A DNA stretch of 64,000 nt from Hansfordia pulvinata (Eukaryota; Ascomycota; Sordariomycetes; Xylariales). Positions within the stretch are counted from its first letter, which is position 1. Each line of letters starts with the position of its first letter. The DNA lies in assembly GCA_006538405.1 (NCBI GenBank), contig BJKQ01000006.1, forward strand, positions 1,635,001 to 1,699,000, in the 5' to 3' direction. A program made the translations under genes and the position numbers. The notes under the pieces were generated by a model that saw only the letters and a list, made by a program, of their open reading frames with translations, did not search any database and was not told the origin of the DNA. Below are positions 1 through 12,056 of this stretch, one piece after another.

Positions 1-1608
1 GCTGGCGGCGATGAGCGGCGCGCATCTGTCTTCTCCCTGTCAAGAAAGCCCCCGCGAAACAGAGCAGACACACACAGCGCTTGCCCCTGCGACCTGTGAG
101 GAACAGCGCCATTCTGTCTGGATCAACGGCCGACGAGCCAGCCGTGGAGGACAAATTGGCCCAAGTGCTGGGGGGCGGGGCGAGATGTGCAGTTGAAGAG
201 TTCATCCGCACGTTCCGCTGGTCAAGGATATCACGCTGCTTCTCGAAGAAGTCGGACAGGAAGCTGCTTCTCGGGCAAGTCGGACTGGCGGGGTGACCCA
301 GGGCTTTCATGACACCTGGGGGGCTGATGGCTTGTCTCTTGTCCTCACGGCATCGTTGCCGCTTGCGCCGTGCCGTCCGTCTCCGCGGATAGTCTGCGAG
401 CGGCCTCGCAGCGATTCCCGGCACGGGGTTTGCCGTGTCGAGGAGATGCGCACCCTGGCTTTCTTCTTCCATACACCCCAAAGGCCGGCCTGGCTGGTCA
501 TGGAATTCGCCACCGGGGACGCGGACTTGAGGAGGGCCCCCCCTCGCCAGGTGAAGCCTAAGCTTTTCGCCTCCGCGGTGGCAGTGGGCAATTTTGGGAG
601 AGGGGCGCCGTCGCCACCCGTCCAACTCCCTATGCGGATTGGCCAGGCTGCTGGAGAAAAGAAAAGGGCGTCTTTCGCTTCGCGTGGCTGAGAGGCGGTG
701 CCCGGTTTTGCTCGGGTGGCGGTCCTCTCTCTGGCCCGGTCGGGCTGGTGGGCAGTTCGATTTTGTCTCTTCTGTCTCTCCCTCTGTCTCTCTTCTCGCA
801 ACCGGCTTCGACTGCTTGTAGAGGGCAAGCGTGCTGACAGAGCTGGACGACGGGAACGATAAGTGTGAGGCTAATAATAGGCAGGATAGCGCAAGAACAA
901 GCTTTCTTGTCCCTTTTTGCCCCCCCACCCCCCTTGTCCTCTGCCTCTCTTCTCCCCGGACAAGGTTCACGAACACCATTGGACTGCCGCAACCTGCTTA
1001 GCAGAACCACGTCCGTCTGATCTGTTCTGACTTGATCTGATTGGCGATTGTTGTCCAGGATCACAGAAGAGCTGCTGCTGCCTGGCCAGTATCGCCCTGG
1101 TCGGGACAGGACAGGACAGGACAGCGACAGCCCGTCGATATTCTCGAGCGGTCAGGCGATCAGCAGCCTCGGTAGCGGTCTCAATCTACGCGCATGAGAC
1201 GCATAGCTTCCAGCCCCAGAAATCGCGGAGGCCCGCCTGGCGGAGGACGAAAGACAAATACATGACGCAGCCCATGCGCGACGCCCGGCAAGAGGGCCTC
1301 AGACTTTCTTTTCTCTTTTAGTTGCTCCCTGCCTCAGGCATCCGCGGCAGCGAGCCAGGTCGCTTTTGCCACTGACTGTTGAGTGCCGGGGCGGGTGCAA
1401 GGTGGCGGTTCGCGCGCACCGCAGAAGATGTGCAGCGCCCACAGAGTCTGCCGTGTCAAGTCAACTTCTGCCGAGGGCGCGAATTGAGACATACCGCCTT
1501 GTTTCTGCTGTTTCCCGGCCTTGCTCGAGAAGTTGGTTTCTCATATTGTTCATTACTGTAACTTTTCCATGCGACGACGACTTTGGAACGGAGGTGGCGA
1601 CGTCGAGC

Positions 1609-1614
1609 ACACAC

Positions 1615-1665
<51 letters not shown>
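1609..1665. repeat. (AC)n microsatellite
   Basis: An almost pure AC dinucleotide tract of about 57 bp with one GC interruption near 1619. It creates false Thr-His and Cys-Val open frames on both strands. Confidence 0.95.
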
Positions 1666-1666
<1 letters not shown>

Positions 1667-3986
1667 GCGGACTTTGCCCCTCTCCGGAGCCAGCTCGGGG
1701 TCCTGATCCTCGAGGCCGGCCGCAGATACCGGTTGTAGCCTTGACTAATAATGCGAAAGCGGCAACAAGCAACGACCGACGCTTGGGGCAAAGTAGGCGG
1801 CTGGATTTCGGCTATGAAGGGGGCCCAGATGACGGGATTCGCCACCCTTGTCGCATCCCTCGCCAGCGCGGTACCACGGGCAAGAGGTGGTGCACCTGGC
1901 TGACTGGATGGCTGACTGGCTGGCTAGCCACCCCAAGGCCAACAAGGCAGCCGAGACGATCGGCCCCGGGAGGGAGCCTGGCGACTTGTTGCCAGGCGCG
2001 TCTACGAGTATTCTCTTCCTAGGGGCGCAAACCTACCTACCCACGCCAGATCGTATCCTGGCAGCGCTGGGCCAGGCCAATTATTAGGATCTGAGGTACC
2101 CGCCTGGATCGGCCTGTCATGAAGGACTTCCTAGCAAGGCAGACCTGCTTTCTGGAAGGACAGGAATCCTGCCAGACACCTTGGCAAGCGCTGTCTGTCG
2201 ACTGAGCGGGAAGAAACGAGCCTGGCGCGTGCAGCCGACCTGACAGCCGGGCAGCGTGCGCAGGACAAGACAGGCTGGACTTCTGGTCTCGGTCCACTAT
2301 CATCCTTCGTTCTGCCCAATGTAGGTAAGCAGTCGGCATTTTGCCTGGTTGTTATCATGCTATTGCTCCCCGTGGCATTACCTGGCTCGGCCTGGCCTGG
2401 ATTGAGTACCTAACCAGCCAAGGAGAAGAGGGCCAACCCTGAAATCGGTGGTTAAGGAGCAGTGCCCAGCCACAGGCCGGCCGCTGCGCCTGCAGAGCAA
2501 AAAAGAGCCAAGACTAGGGCGCGCGGAGGAAGGCTTACTGGGACGATTGGTCAGTCCGTCCCCAGGATGCCCGTTGCTGCACTCGGCCGAGGAGGGTGAG
2601 TGCCGGACAGCGACCACATTGAAGTCTGCAACGATCAGAGCCCCTCGGGGGATGGCCGGTCAACGTCTCGGAACAGATCATTGCCGAGATGGAGAGAGCG
2701 AGAGACGGGATGTTCGTGGTGCAGGTTGCCCCACGGATGAAGATCTCTCTCCACATGACCACAACCCAAGCTGAGCTGGAAACCGCGGCCGTCGCTTACC
2801 TGCCAGGTAGGTATTTTGCGGTGCTTTATTGCATAGGTGCCGATGGTGAGTGTCTGCTCCGCACAGTTACTCCGTAACTGTCAACTAATAAGTTAGCTCT
2901 AGTGCCCCAACAACAAGAACAAGACGTCAGGCAGTATGCTTTCCGAATCTCCTCCCCCTCAATCTTCACCACGGTCTCCTGTTGCAAGCAAGCAAGTACG
3001 AGTAAGCAAGCATAAGAGCGCCACCTGCAAATGAGTACCTCATCCGAGAGACTCGTAGTTCTCTGTGTGCCCGGCCTGGAGATGCCGTGCCGGCTCCCGC
3101 AGGAGATATTCGATCTGTCGAGGCGCACAGGCCTGGCGGCGGCGAGTGGATGCGGACTGAGGCGCCCCCGTTCCCGCCCAAAGGCAGCCTTGCCAGAGTG
3201 TCCGTCCCCGATGTCACCATCGCCTTCCGGCTGCTGCGCTGTCGGCCGTGGACCGTGGGCGGGAGAGTCGACCCTCCTCCGCTGACTCGAGCCAACAGCC
3301 AGGGATGAAAGCAGGGCTCGCAGCGTCTCAATGCCAAATACACACGCGCAGGCGCAACGGGCAATCCTGAGGAATTACGAGTGGCGCCACGCGCTACATG
3401 CTGCTGCCACCACCATCACCGCAGAGAGTGGTGTACCGCGAGGTGGCGAACCTGGGTGTGGACCCCCGGTGCGAGTAGGAGCCAGCTTAGCCCCGAACCA
3501 GAACCAGTCTGCGCCGCCGGACTGTGAACTGACTTCAACTCTACTCTGATGAGGATGTCAAAGTCGCCCTTGCCACCTCTCAAACAAGGTTGTCGCCACA
3601 TGGGCCCGCGAGGGGTGGCGTTCTCACCACGGGATTCCGGCTGTCTCTGGCTCTGCGCGTGTCTCTCTGCCTTCCCCCCCCCCTCTGCTCTGTCTCTTCT
3701 GGCCAGGGTCGTGCTGAGATGGTGCCGCTCGTTCCTTTTCTTGGCTCTCCGGCTTCTTATCCTTGCGTGCCTTGGTCTCGAACCGGTCGGTGGCTGTCAT
3801 CCGGGGTGCGGACCTACTAGCCCCAGGCTTGAATCTATTAACCCGCGGCCCGCCGCTTCTTCTTCTCCTGCTTCGTCATTTTTTCTTGGCGACCTTTTGA
3901 CGTTTCTCGTTTCTTGTTCGTGGTTCCGAGCCCTCAAGACGGACTCGCCGCCACCACCCTTTCTGGGCCCCAAGCACACGCCTCGA

Positions 3987-3987
<1 letters not shown>

Positions 3988-4032
<45 letters not shown>
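3988..4032. repeat. (CTG)15 trinucleotide repeat in the leader of the next gene
   Basis: Fifteen uninterrupted CTG units end about 115 bp before the ATG at 4147, so the tract probably lies in the promoter or 5' UTR of the secreted-protein gene. Confidence 0.9.
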
Positions 4033-4033
<1 letters not shown>

Positions 4034-4146
4034 GGGTAATTGGTTGTTCCATCCGCCACCAGAGAGAAAGAGAGAGATCTACTATCGCAACCCACAACCC
4101 GAGACCGAGAGATTGCCTTCGATGCATACCGAGCCCCCTCACCACG

Positions 4147-5387
4147 ATGTGGTTCGGTAGTCTAGCACTTCTGGCCGTCATCACCGCGTCGCGCTCGACA
4201 TGGGCCATGCCCGCCGGCGGCACGGGGCAGCAGCCGCCGACCCAGGCGCCGCCTGCTCCCGCGCAGGGGCAGGTACAGGGGCAGCCGCAGGTGTCGGGCA
4301 TGCCCCAGGCCCAAGGGCAGCCTCAAGCGCTGGGACATGGACCGCAGCAACAACAAGGAGGAGAAGTAGGGGGAGCAGGAGGTGCTGGGGGCGCTGGTGC
4401 GGGTGGAGGAGGAGCAGTAGGGGGAGGCTTTCAAGGACAATCGCAACTACAGCCCGCCGGAGGGATACCCGGGGCAGCCCCGGGCAGCAGCCGAACGCTC
4501 AGATGATGACGGTCAAGTTCCCGACCCAGGAGGTCACCTGGCTGCACGGCACCTTGAAGATCAACCCGGCCCTGGCCCAGCAGCAGATTCCCGGGTACTT
4601 CCACGGCGACATCTTCAACACCATGGCCAACCTGCCGCTGGACAAGATCAACATGGAGCCCAGCCAGATGATAGCCGCCCTGACCGGGATCGGGGGCAAG
4701 ACGAAGCGCGCCGCCGCGTCCAACTTCAGTCCCCGCAGCGACAACAACAACAACAACCTGAAGGTGGTGAGCACGCCGGTGCAGAGCCAGACGTGGATCG
4801 ACACGTCCAGTATGCAAATCAGCGAGACCCAAGCGGCGCACGACCTGCCCGACCTCCTGGACCACGACAAGATCAAGAAGCTCCTCCACTTCGACAAGCG
4901 GGACCTCGTCAAGCTCGACAAGCGCGGGCTCTGGGCCACCATAGTCGATGCTGGCAAGACCATCTGGAGCATCATCAACCCCTTTCACTGCAAGAGGTGC
5001 AAGGTGTGCCTCGTCTTTGCCATCTTCACCGTCTTCGAGATCTTCCCCTTCACCTCTACCTTGTAAGTTCTTGATATTTCCCCCCCCCCCCCCCCCCTTT
5101 TTTCTCCTCTCTCTTTTCACCCTGGGAGAGAAGCCCCGGCGGCCTTTTTTTGGGCGCGCAAAAATGCTGACAGGCCCCTCTTTAGATGTAGTGTAGTCTG
5201 TACGTATGCTTGGAGTTTCTGGACCGACAAATGCAGCACCTGGGTCCTGAACCCCGCGGGCGTCAAGTACGGCAAGAACGCGAGGAAGAAGCTCAGCAAT
5301 CGGGCAATTAGCGGCCGCGAGATCGTCACGATCGGATCCGGAAATGACGAAGCGCCCGAAGAGCACGAAACGCCCGAAGAGCCCTAA
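4147..5387 (+). CDS. Secreted Cys-rich precursor with Kex2-type dibasic sites (one frame break)
   Basis: The ATG at 4147 opens a signal peptide (MWFGSLALLAVITASRSTWA), followed by a long Pro/Gln/Gly-rich segment, a mid-region with a five-Asn run, and a C-terminal part with Lys-Arg sites (after KTKR, HFDKR, KLDKR). The segment after the last of these starts GLWATIVDAGKTIW, becomes strongly hydrophobic and carries six Cys (a CxxCxxC group, then a CxxxC pair and a single Cys). Exons are 4147-5062 and 5186-5387, with a GTAAGT donor and TTTAG acceptor; splicing removes the stop at 5064. The reading frame moves by -1 in the Gly/Pro tract, best placed at the G run 4471-4474. One base restored gives 372 codons; an unseen small intron is the alternative. 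I do not recognise the family. Dibasic sites after a signal peptide suggest Golgi processing into a secreted peptide (inference). Confidence 0.6.
5080..5097. repeat. C18 homopolymer inside an intron
   Basis: Eighteen consecutive C lie in the 5063-5185 intron, replacing a normal mixed pyrimidine stretch. Confidence 0.9.
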
Positions 5388-5388
5388 A

Positions 5389-5432
<44 letters not shown>

Positions 5433-6315
5433 ACCCTTGTCGTGTTTGACCATTCTGATGTACAAAGTTATCATCCAAAGACGCGAATTCTACGGCGGTA
5501 CTGGGATTCACAAGCGCGTCTTACTTGCATACCGAGGGTTCCGGAGCAGAGTGTTACTGGACATGACCATCCAGCACAACTTATCGCCACGAGACAGGGA
5601 GGTTCCGGACAGAACACAGCAGCAAGTGTTTGATTCCGGGGGATGGGGGACCCCTTACAACGGCTTCATTATCAGGGTTCCCTTCTGGTTGATGAACCTC
5701 GCAGGCTCTCGGCTCCCAGGTCCTTGCCGCTACTTACATACCTACATGCATATATAATAGAGAGTTTTGGGCTACTGTGTGCGTCTATCTACGGAGGTGG
5801 CTGCGGTTCCCGTTGAGCCGCGTTTGTAACAGGGTTTCGGAGGCCAGGGCCTTCCCAGCACGATTACGACGTGATCAGAGGCCTCTCTCTCATGAGTACA
5901 TGTTCTTCAGCAAGTACATCTTTCATCTCCTTTCAGATTGGTCCTCTGGGTTTGGCAAGTTCAAGAGATCAGCCGCGCCCATTCCTTGTGATGAGATCTC
6001 CAAGCCCTCAAGCCATACTGACACATGGCTGTTGCTGGTGGGCAGTGGCTACCACCAGTCATTAATTACGATTCGACGTTGGTCAAGACTGATGCATACA
6101 CAGGATAGGAGACGAAAGAGATCAATCCCGACTATCGGAACACTTAACCTTGACAGTGCGAACATGCCAAATGTTGAATATATGTACTCTCCTACTTGAA
6201 CCCTACAACTGCTCCTTCGTATTAACCTTCCCCAAGAACCCCCATTGACCCGGCACTGGAGTCTACCAGGAGAAACGAACCGGTCCGAGGTTCTGAACAT
6301 CGCGGCAGGAGGACC
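5388..6315. other. Gene-free gap with a (GA)n tract
   Basis: Begins with a (GA)n repeat at about 5395-5430 directly after the stop codon of the upstream gene. I see no convincing gene in the remainder; it should hold the two facing 3' UTRs. Confidence 0.6.
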
Positions 6316-7107
6316 TCAAGAACGTGGGCCGCGCCACAGGACACTCGGGTTGTTGTAGATCCCCAGTTCCCAAGGATCTTTGCCTCTGCGCGTCTCATAT
6401 TTAAAAGTCAGCCACTTGGTAACATCTTGCGGCTCGACCCGCAGCCTCTCCTCGTGGGTAAGACGAAAGGCCGCGACGTTGGCCCGATGCTCCATCCCTC
6501 CGATCCTGCTGTCTACGGCAGAGAAAGCTTCTTGAATCTTGACGACGTCGATCCGGCCGCCTTCGCGTAGTCGAACCGTGAGTACGCCATCCCGTTCGAC
6601 TTTCAGGTCTCTGTCGTCGTCTTTGTCCTGCAAACGGCTCTGCCATGTTTCCTCACTCGGTCGCGACCCTTTCGCGGAAGGCGCCTTTTGGTAGTGCTTG
6701 GCTCCCTTGGCCGGGCGGTTGAACTGCTTCTCGAACGCGGCCACGCCATCCCGCGTGATCGTCTTCCTCGTTTTGAGCCAGTAGTACTCGCTCGCCACGT
6801 GGAGGACGTCGATGTCGCCCACGACTTTGTATTAATGCCGTGCCTCGTCCAGAGCTTCCCTCATCGCGTCTTCGTCGACCAGGTCTTTCACGCCATTGAC
6901 CCTGACAAAATCCCCCCTTCTTTCTCTGGCTCTTCGCGAGCCGGCTTCTGCGTCCTCCAGACCGCGGCCGCCAGGGGGAGAAGACGCCCGGGTGTCCCGC
7001 TGGCCGACGGCGGCAGCGGCGACGACGGCGGCACTGCCCTGCGACAGTGGTGCCGCGAGAGCAGCACCCAGGGACAACGCCGCGGCAACGATGGGTTCGA
7101 GCTTCAT
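6316..7107 (-). pseudogene. Secreted hypothetical protein interrupted by an in-frame stop
   Basis: The ATG at 7107 starts a clean signal peptide (MKLEPIVAAALSLGAALA) and the frame runs about 91 codons to a TAA at 6832-6834. The same frame then stays open for another 170 codons (VGDIDVLHVASEYYW onwards) to a stop at 6316, with protein-like composition and no frame change. I looked for an intron that could remove the TAA and found no acceptable GT donor in the needed phase; the nearest AG (ACAAAG) does not fit. So either the gene is truncated, or a CAA or AAA codon became TAA, or the base is an error. CAA to TAA would be a C-to-T change at CpA, the context favoured by repeat-induced point mutation. 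Function unknown. Confidence 0.5.
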
Positions 7108-10100
7108 GATGTGTCCGTGGGTTTCCCCTCCTTCCTGTTTTCTCTTTTTCTCTTTGCGGGCTTTCCCGTGCGAGATGGGACGAAGTACGTAGGTAGATAC
7201 GCGTGTGCAGGGGTAGTTTCGACGTGAGAAGGGTTTCCGGGAATACAGGATCCCCGAGTCTCGAGCGATAGGGAAAGAGGATCCCTACGTAGAGATATAT
7301 GAAGCTCTGTTAGTCTGACTGCAATTGAATGAGAGTGAGCGCGCGCAAGCTCGGAGGGCTATGAATAGTGGCGCCCTCCCACCTCCCTCTCCACGGAGTC
7401 GTCGGCGAATCGTCAATCGAGCGGCAAACCCGCCTCCTCCACGCCCCAGAGCCGTCGCAGCAGCGGGAGCCGCCTTGGCCACCCCCCGGCCCCCCTGGCT
7501 TCCTCGGTCCCCGCGAGATACAAATGTTTTGTGGGCACCTCGGCGACCATGGCGGCGATCCGGGTCGCCTCCCCCCGCTAAGTACGACCAAAAGAAAGAA
7601 TGTGGCGCCGAACCAGGCGACACACCGCCCTGCCCCGACGCGGGGGCTCTTAGCAAACGGGAATTCTCACCGGGACGCTGTAGAGACAGTGACTGGCGAC
7701 GGCTCGATGAGAATTAAAATCGCGCGGGACCCGGGCTGGTTGGTTGCAGGCCCCCCGGAGGGCGACCGCGCCACCTCACGCCACCGGGGGCGGGGCCAAA
7801 CCTTGATTTCGTCCATGCGGCATGGCTTACTGACTGCTTTTTGTAGGTTGGTAGGCACCTGGGGGCAGGCTGGACACTGTCTGATAGGAAGACGGCGTGA
7901 AGACGAAGAGAAGAAAGAGGGCGGGGAAGAGAAAGAGACAGAACAGGAACGCCATTGACAAAGAGATGGGAGACCCCCGGAAGAGTGCGGCTTCGATATC
8001 CCTGTGATCTGTAAGCCGGAAACGTCACGTAAGTCCCAGGTGTTCCGGCGATAGGCATTGAGCTAGATCTTACAAAGGCAGGCGCTTTTCTTTCAGTGCC
8101 CATTCGTAGTCAGATCGGCGAAGCAGCGAGCTGTCATTTCCCCAGCAGGTGAGAGAGGGGACGAGGTCGAAGCCCAACGTGGGGACATCTCTTTTGTTGT
8201 TGTTGTTGGACTCGACTGCCAATCCTGACTCTCTAGTGTGGACAAGCATCGCATATCTGCCGGCCCACAACCGCAACTTGGGCTATAATGACTGATTCTT
8301 CGGAGCTTGCATGGCTTGGAATGCGAGATGAAGTGGATGGGAAGGGCCTGGGGGCCAGAGGGTCGCTGACCTCGCTTTGTCGGGAAGGATCCATGACTGA
8401 GGGTGGATGCCCGAAACGGAATCACGGGCTGGCTGGCAGTGCGCGCAGGTTACGTCCGTGAACGTGCCTTGTTCATTCACGGGCTGATAGGTCGGTTAAG
8501 AAACAGGGAGAGGGAATGCTGGGCTCCAAGAAGTTGATGGTTTATTAGGTACTTAAAGGGGCTCATTACCTATGGCTGATGATTATGTGATGACTGGTGG
8601 GAGTTCTATGTCCAGGCCTGGGTTCGACACTCGATACGTACTGAGACATAACGTAATCAAGCGTAGGTGGATGCCGGATTTATGCAGCTAGAGAGAGACT
8701 TGCACGTTGCAAGACAGCTCAAGTGATGTAACGTCCTTGACATACCAGCATGAACCTCCCCAACGTCAAATGGATGCACATAACAAACCCAACGGCACAT
8801 TCCGTCAGATCTGGACATCAGTCGAGTCCAGTGTTGGCGACCTGCCGCTATGAGGTACATCCAAACCCGCGAGCAGCTTGAGACCAGCATTAAAGCAGCT
8901 CGAAGCCGGCAAGCAGCTTGAAGCCCGGTGACCCAAGGTTACATGCCCCTTCAGGACCACGACCAGGCGGCGCCTCGTCCGCCAGACCGACCCATCACGG
9001 CCATTTTCGGCATAGAAATACTCCCATCTCCCGCTGCGACGAGAGACGCCTGCCCACCTTCACCTCCGCTGTCTCCGCGTCCCAAGGCATGGCTTTGCAT
9101 GCCTATGTACTCGTACGAGCGTGGTATCGTCTTGGCAAGGCCAAACTGCCACCCCTCATCAGCGCTCAACTCAACCATACGATATCTGCCCACGGCACCC
9201 CACAGGGTCGCCCGTAGCACAAACGGGGCGCGTGGCTTGCTCGTTCCAGCCGCGTGCAACGCCGGGGCCCATACGAGTACTCCTGGTTCTGGAAAGAAGA
9301 GATATCGCCCCGCGAGAGAGAAAGCTTGGAAGTAGATGTGCAAACAGAAATAAAATAAAAAGAGGGTACGAGTAAGAAAGAGTCCGACATCACCACATTC
9401 ACACGGGCCCGCCGTGACATGTGAAATGTCCAGCAGCTTCTGCTTGAAGAGGGGGCGGGATATCAACAACCACCCCCGCCATCCCCGTCTCTATCAAATT
9501 TCGAGGAGATTCTCCCCTCGCGCGGGACGGTTTCACCACGCGCGCTCGCTCAACAAAGCCGCAAGCCGCCCGCCCGCAAGCGCCCGCAAGGAGGCGAACC
9601 AGTGAAAACCAACCCCACTGGACACCCCGTACCACGGGGGTTTTCAAGCACATCACCCTGGTGTACTACCACGGCGGGGCAAAAGGGAAAACGGACGGGG
9701 GATTGGACTTCTTCGGGTCGGACCCTGGTCCAGTCGTTGCTTGTCACACGTCGGATGCTCCGTGCCTGGTCATGAGACGCCGACGCCTCCCTTGGGGGGT
9801 CTTGCGTCTGCGCGGCACGGGCGCGCGGGCGAAGCAGCGGGATATAAGTAAGCAATAAGTAAGCAAGGGCGAGGAGATGAGGCCTGCTGCTGCTGCTGCT
9901 GTGGCTGCGATGGTGGTGCCGTGTAGCACAAAAGTCGAGCTGTGAGACGTGGTGGCCTGCGTGGCGTGGGCCGGCTCGGCAGTGGTAGTCATCGCCCCGG
10001 GGCCCTGCGCCTGGCCCGTTGGGTAGGCGACGGCAAGGTCTGCGCCCCCAACCTTCTCGCACTCGTGCTCCTGGATACCGATCCCAGATACCGATCCAGT

Positions 10101-10312
10101 CGCGGGTCGACAGACATACGAGTGGTACTCGTGCCGAGTGGCAGAGATCATTGTACTCCTACGCATTGCATCTGCTGGCCCATCAGGTTTTACCTGCCGC
10201 CGTGCGAGCGGGGTCTGGTATTTTCTTTTCAGGCCCAGGGATTCGGAAGTGCTGGAATTCCTAGTCATCCCAGCCAAGCGCGCCCTTGTCTTTTTGCTTC
10301 TTGCGCACGCCT

Positions 10313-10346
10313 GTACTCGTACGAGTACGTGGTCCAGTACTCGTAT
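10313..10346. repeat. Perfect 16-bp palindrome GTACTCGTACGAGTAC plus partial copy
   Basis: Positions 10313-10328 read the same on both strands. A second partial copy (AGTACTCGTATG) follows within 20 bp. It belongs to a family of dispersed copies in this window. Confidence 0.85.
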
Positions 10347-12022
10347 GAATATGAAGCGAAGCGCCCCTTGTTAGTAGTTGGTGCTCTGTCGCTCGTTCAA
10401 GTGTAGAGTTGTGATCATGCGACGGGACAGTTTTCGTGGGGTCTTGCAAACCGGGAGTACGAGTACTAATGGCCATACTGATAAATGGCAATATTCCATG
10501 GTCCAAGAGGGGGGCAGAAAAGAAAATCGACTGATCGGGACATTGGGGCATGCGATAATAATCTCCTGCCAGGGTTTCCGGCTAGGGTCTTGGGTGAATC
10601 GTCCCGTCTTACTCGGCGGACACAGACCAGCAGCCAAGGAAGCTCGGACGACCTGGCGATAGGGGCCTGACGGTCGATCCCTCTGCTAGCCTGGAAGTAT
10701 GGAGCCTCATCAGGTTTCCGGATACCGCACGCGTGCGCCGCTGCGTTCGAGTACTAGTGCGAGTTCTGGTACTCGCCCGAGTAGGGCAACCAGGGACGTG
10801 CGCGACCGCATACAAGCAGATGTACGAGTACACGCCCTCGAGAAGGAAAAAGGCACTGCAAGAGGGATGACCGGAGGAGGCTGCGTGGTCACGTACCAGG
10901 AAGACATATGTGCTTGACTCGCGAGAATATTCAAGTTGAGGGTACGGATGGGCGAGCCATCTAGCCAGTCAGCAGGCAAGAAGACGCGGCAGGCACTACT
11001 TTGACAGTCCTCGGACGAGTGATGAGTATCTTGCGGATACTGGAAGAAAGGAGCCAGGGAAATGGGTGGGCGGGCGGCGGGAAAATAGGGAGTCGACAGC
11101 CCAACCACGTTGCTACGCTACGTGGAAGATCGCAATAGCTCCCCACACAAAGAAGGGCGCGGAAGCACAGGCCAGCGAGAACCCCCGCGCGATAGGCTGC
11201 TTCTAGCGGCGCCTTGACGCCGGGTGCCTGTGATACAAGCACACACATCCATGGATGCTGCCGGTTCCCAGTCGTGTCATTGGGGAGGTGGGCGCTGCGG
11301 AGTGATGAACTGACTTGCTGGGCGGAGACAGGAGACGACAAGACGACGAACGACGGACGACGGGGGGCAGCGCTACGCGACTAGGCGAGATCCCTCTGCG
11401 TGTGGCCCCCCCTGGTCGGCTCTCCTCAAAGGCCAGGGGCCAAGGCGGGCGACAAGGGAGGAGAAGGCCGGGGCTGATTGGCGGGCGGACGTGCCGATTC
11501 TGGCTTCTGCCTGTTCGGGCAAGACTGTTCTGACTAGGTCAGTGGGTTTGATACGCCGCTGCAACAACACCATGGCCGAGGGCGATGGAGAGTGGTGAGG
11601 GAAAGGGGGAGAGGATGCGCAGGAGGCGGAGGAAGAGGACGCAGCAGACCACGAGGCCGGTGATGGTGCAAAGGCCGTGACCCAATGGCGTGGGCAGGGA
11701 GAAGAGCCAAGGACGATGGTGGTCGTTGATGATGCTGTGGCTGGCTGGGACTCGATGTCAACCACAAGACTGTGAGTAGGTAGATTGGATGACAAATGAC
11801 ATAGTCTGATGAGAGGGACGCCTCTCAACCGTGAGGGCGGTGCCGGTCTGCGTTGGAGAGAGGGATTGACTGCTCGACCGCTGAGCCAGCGACGGCGAGG
11901 GTGAGGGCGAGGGCGAGGACGAGGAGATTGGGAGCGTGGGGCATGGCGCTAGCCAGGGCGCACTCGCGCGTACGAGTATCCATGTACCACATAGTACCCA
12001 AAAGGCACTTGCGAGTTCATCA

Positions 12023-12056
12023 AGTACTCGTACGCCGCGAGAGGTACTCGCACGAG
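12023..12056. repeat. Two adjacent copies of the TACTCGTACG-type motif
   Basis: Two near-copies (AGTACTCGTACG and GGTACTCGCACGAG) lie within 34 bp, in the same gene-free region as the perfect palindrome at 10313. Confidence 0.75.

Larger units (their letters stand above)
1..4146. other. Gene-poor left flank
   Basis: No reading frame here looks like a real protein. The open frames are short, overlap on both strands and have Arg/Pro/Ser-rich shadow composition. The stretch holds an (AC)n tract near 1.61-1.67 kb, a (CTG)15 tract just upstream of the next gene, and scattered copies of a GGTAGGTA-type motif (for example near 2030 and 2802). Promoter and 5' UTR of the gene starting at 4147 should lie at its right end. 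Confidence 0.6.

Noticed and set aside
307..828. Open frame of 173 codons, minus strand
   Set aside because: Arg/Gln/Pro-rich, overlaps equally long frames on the other strand, no domain or signal.
1366..2022. 218-codon plus-strand frame across the (AC)n tract
   Set aside because: Frame is kept open by the repeat (Thr-His run); no conserved motif.
3765..3800. tRNA B-box-like GGTTCGAGACC on the minus strand
   Set aside because: The flanking 5-bp T-stem does not pair and no acceptor stem or A-box is seen.
3549..4160. 203-codon plus-strand frame ending over the secreted precursor start
   Set aside because: Contains the (CTG) tract as poly-Ala and has no recognisable domain; overlaps a better-supported gene start.
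4431..5474. 347-codon minus-strand frame opposite the secreted precursor
   Set aside because: It is a shadow of the plus-strand gene, with Val/Leu/Asp-biased composition.
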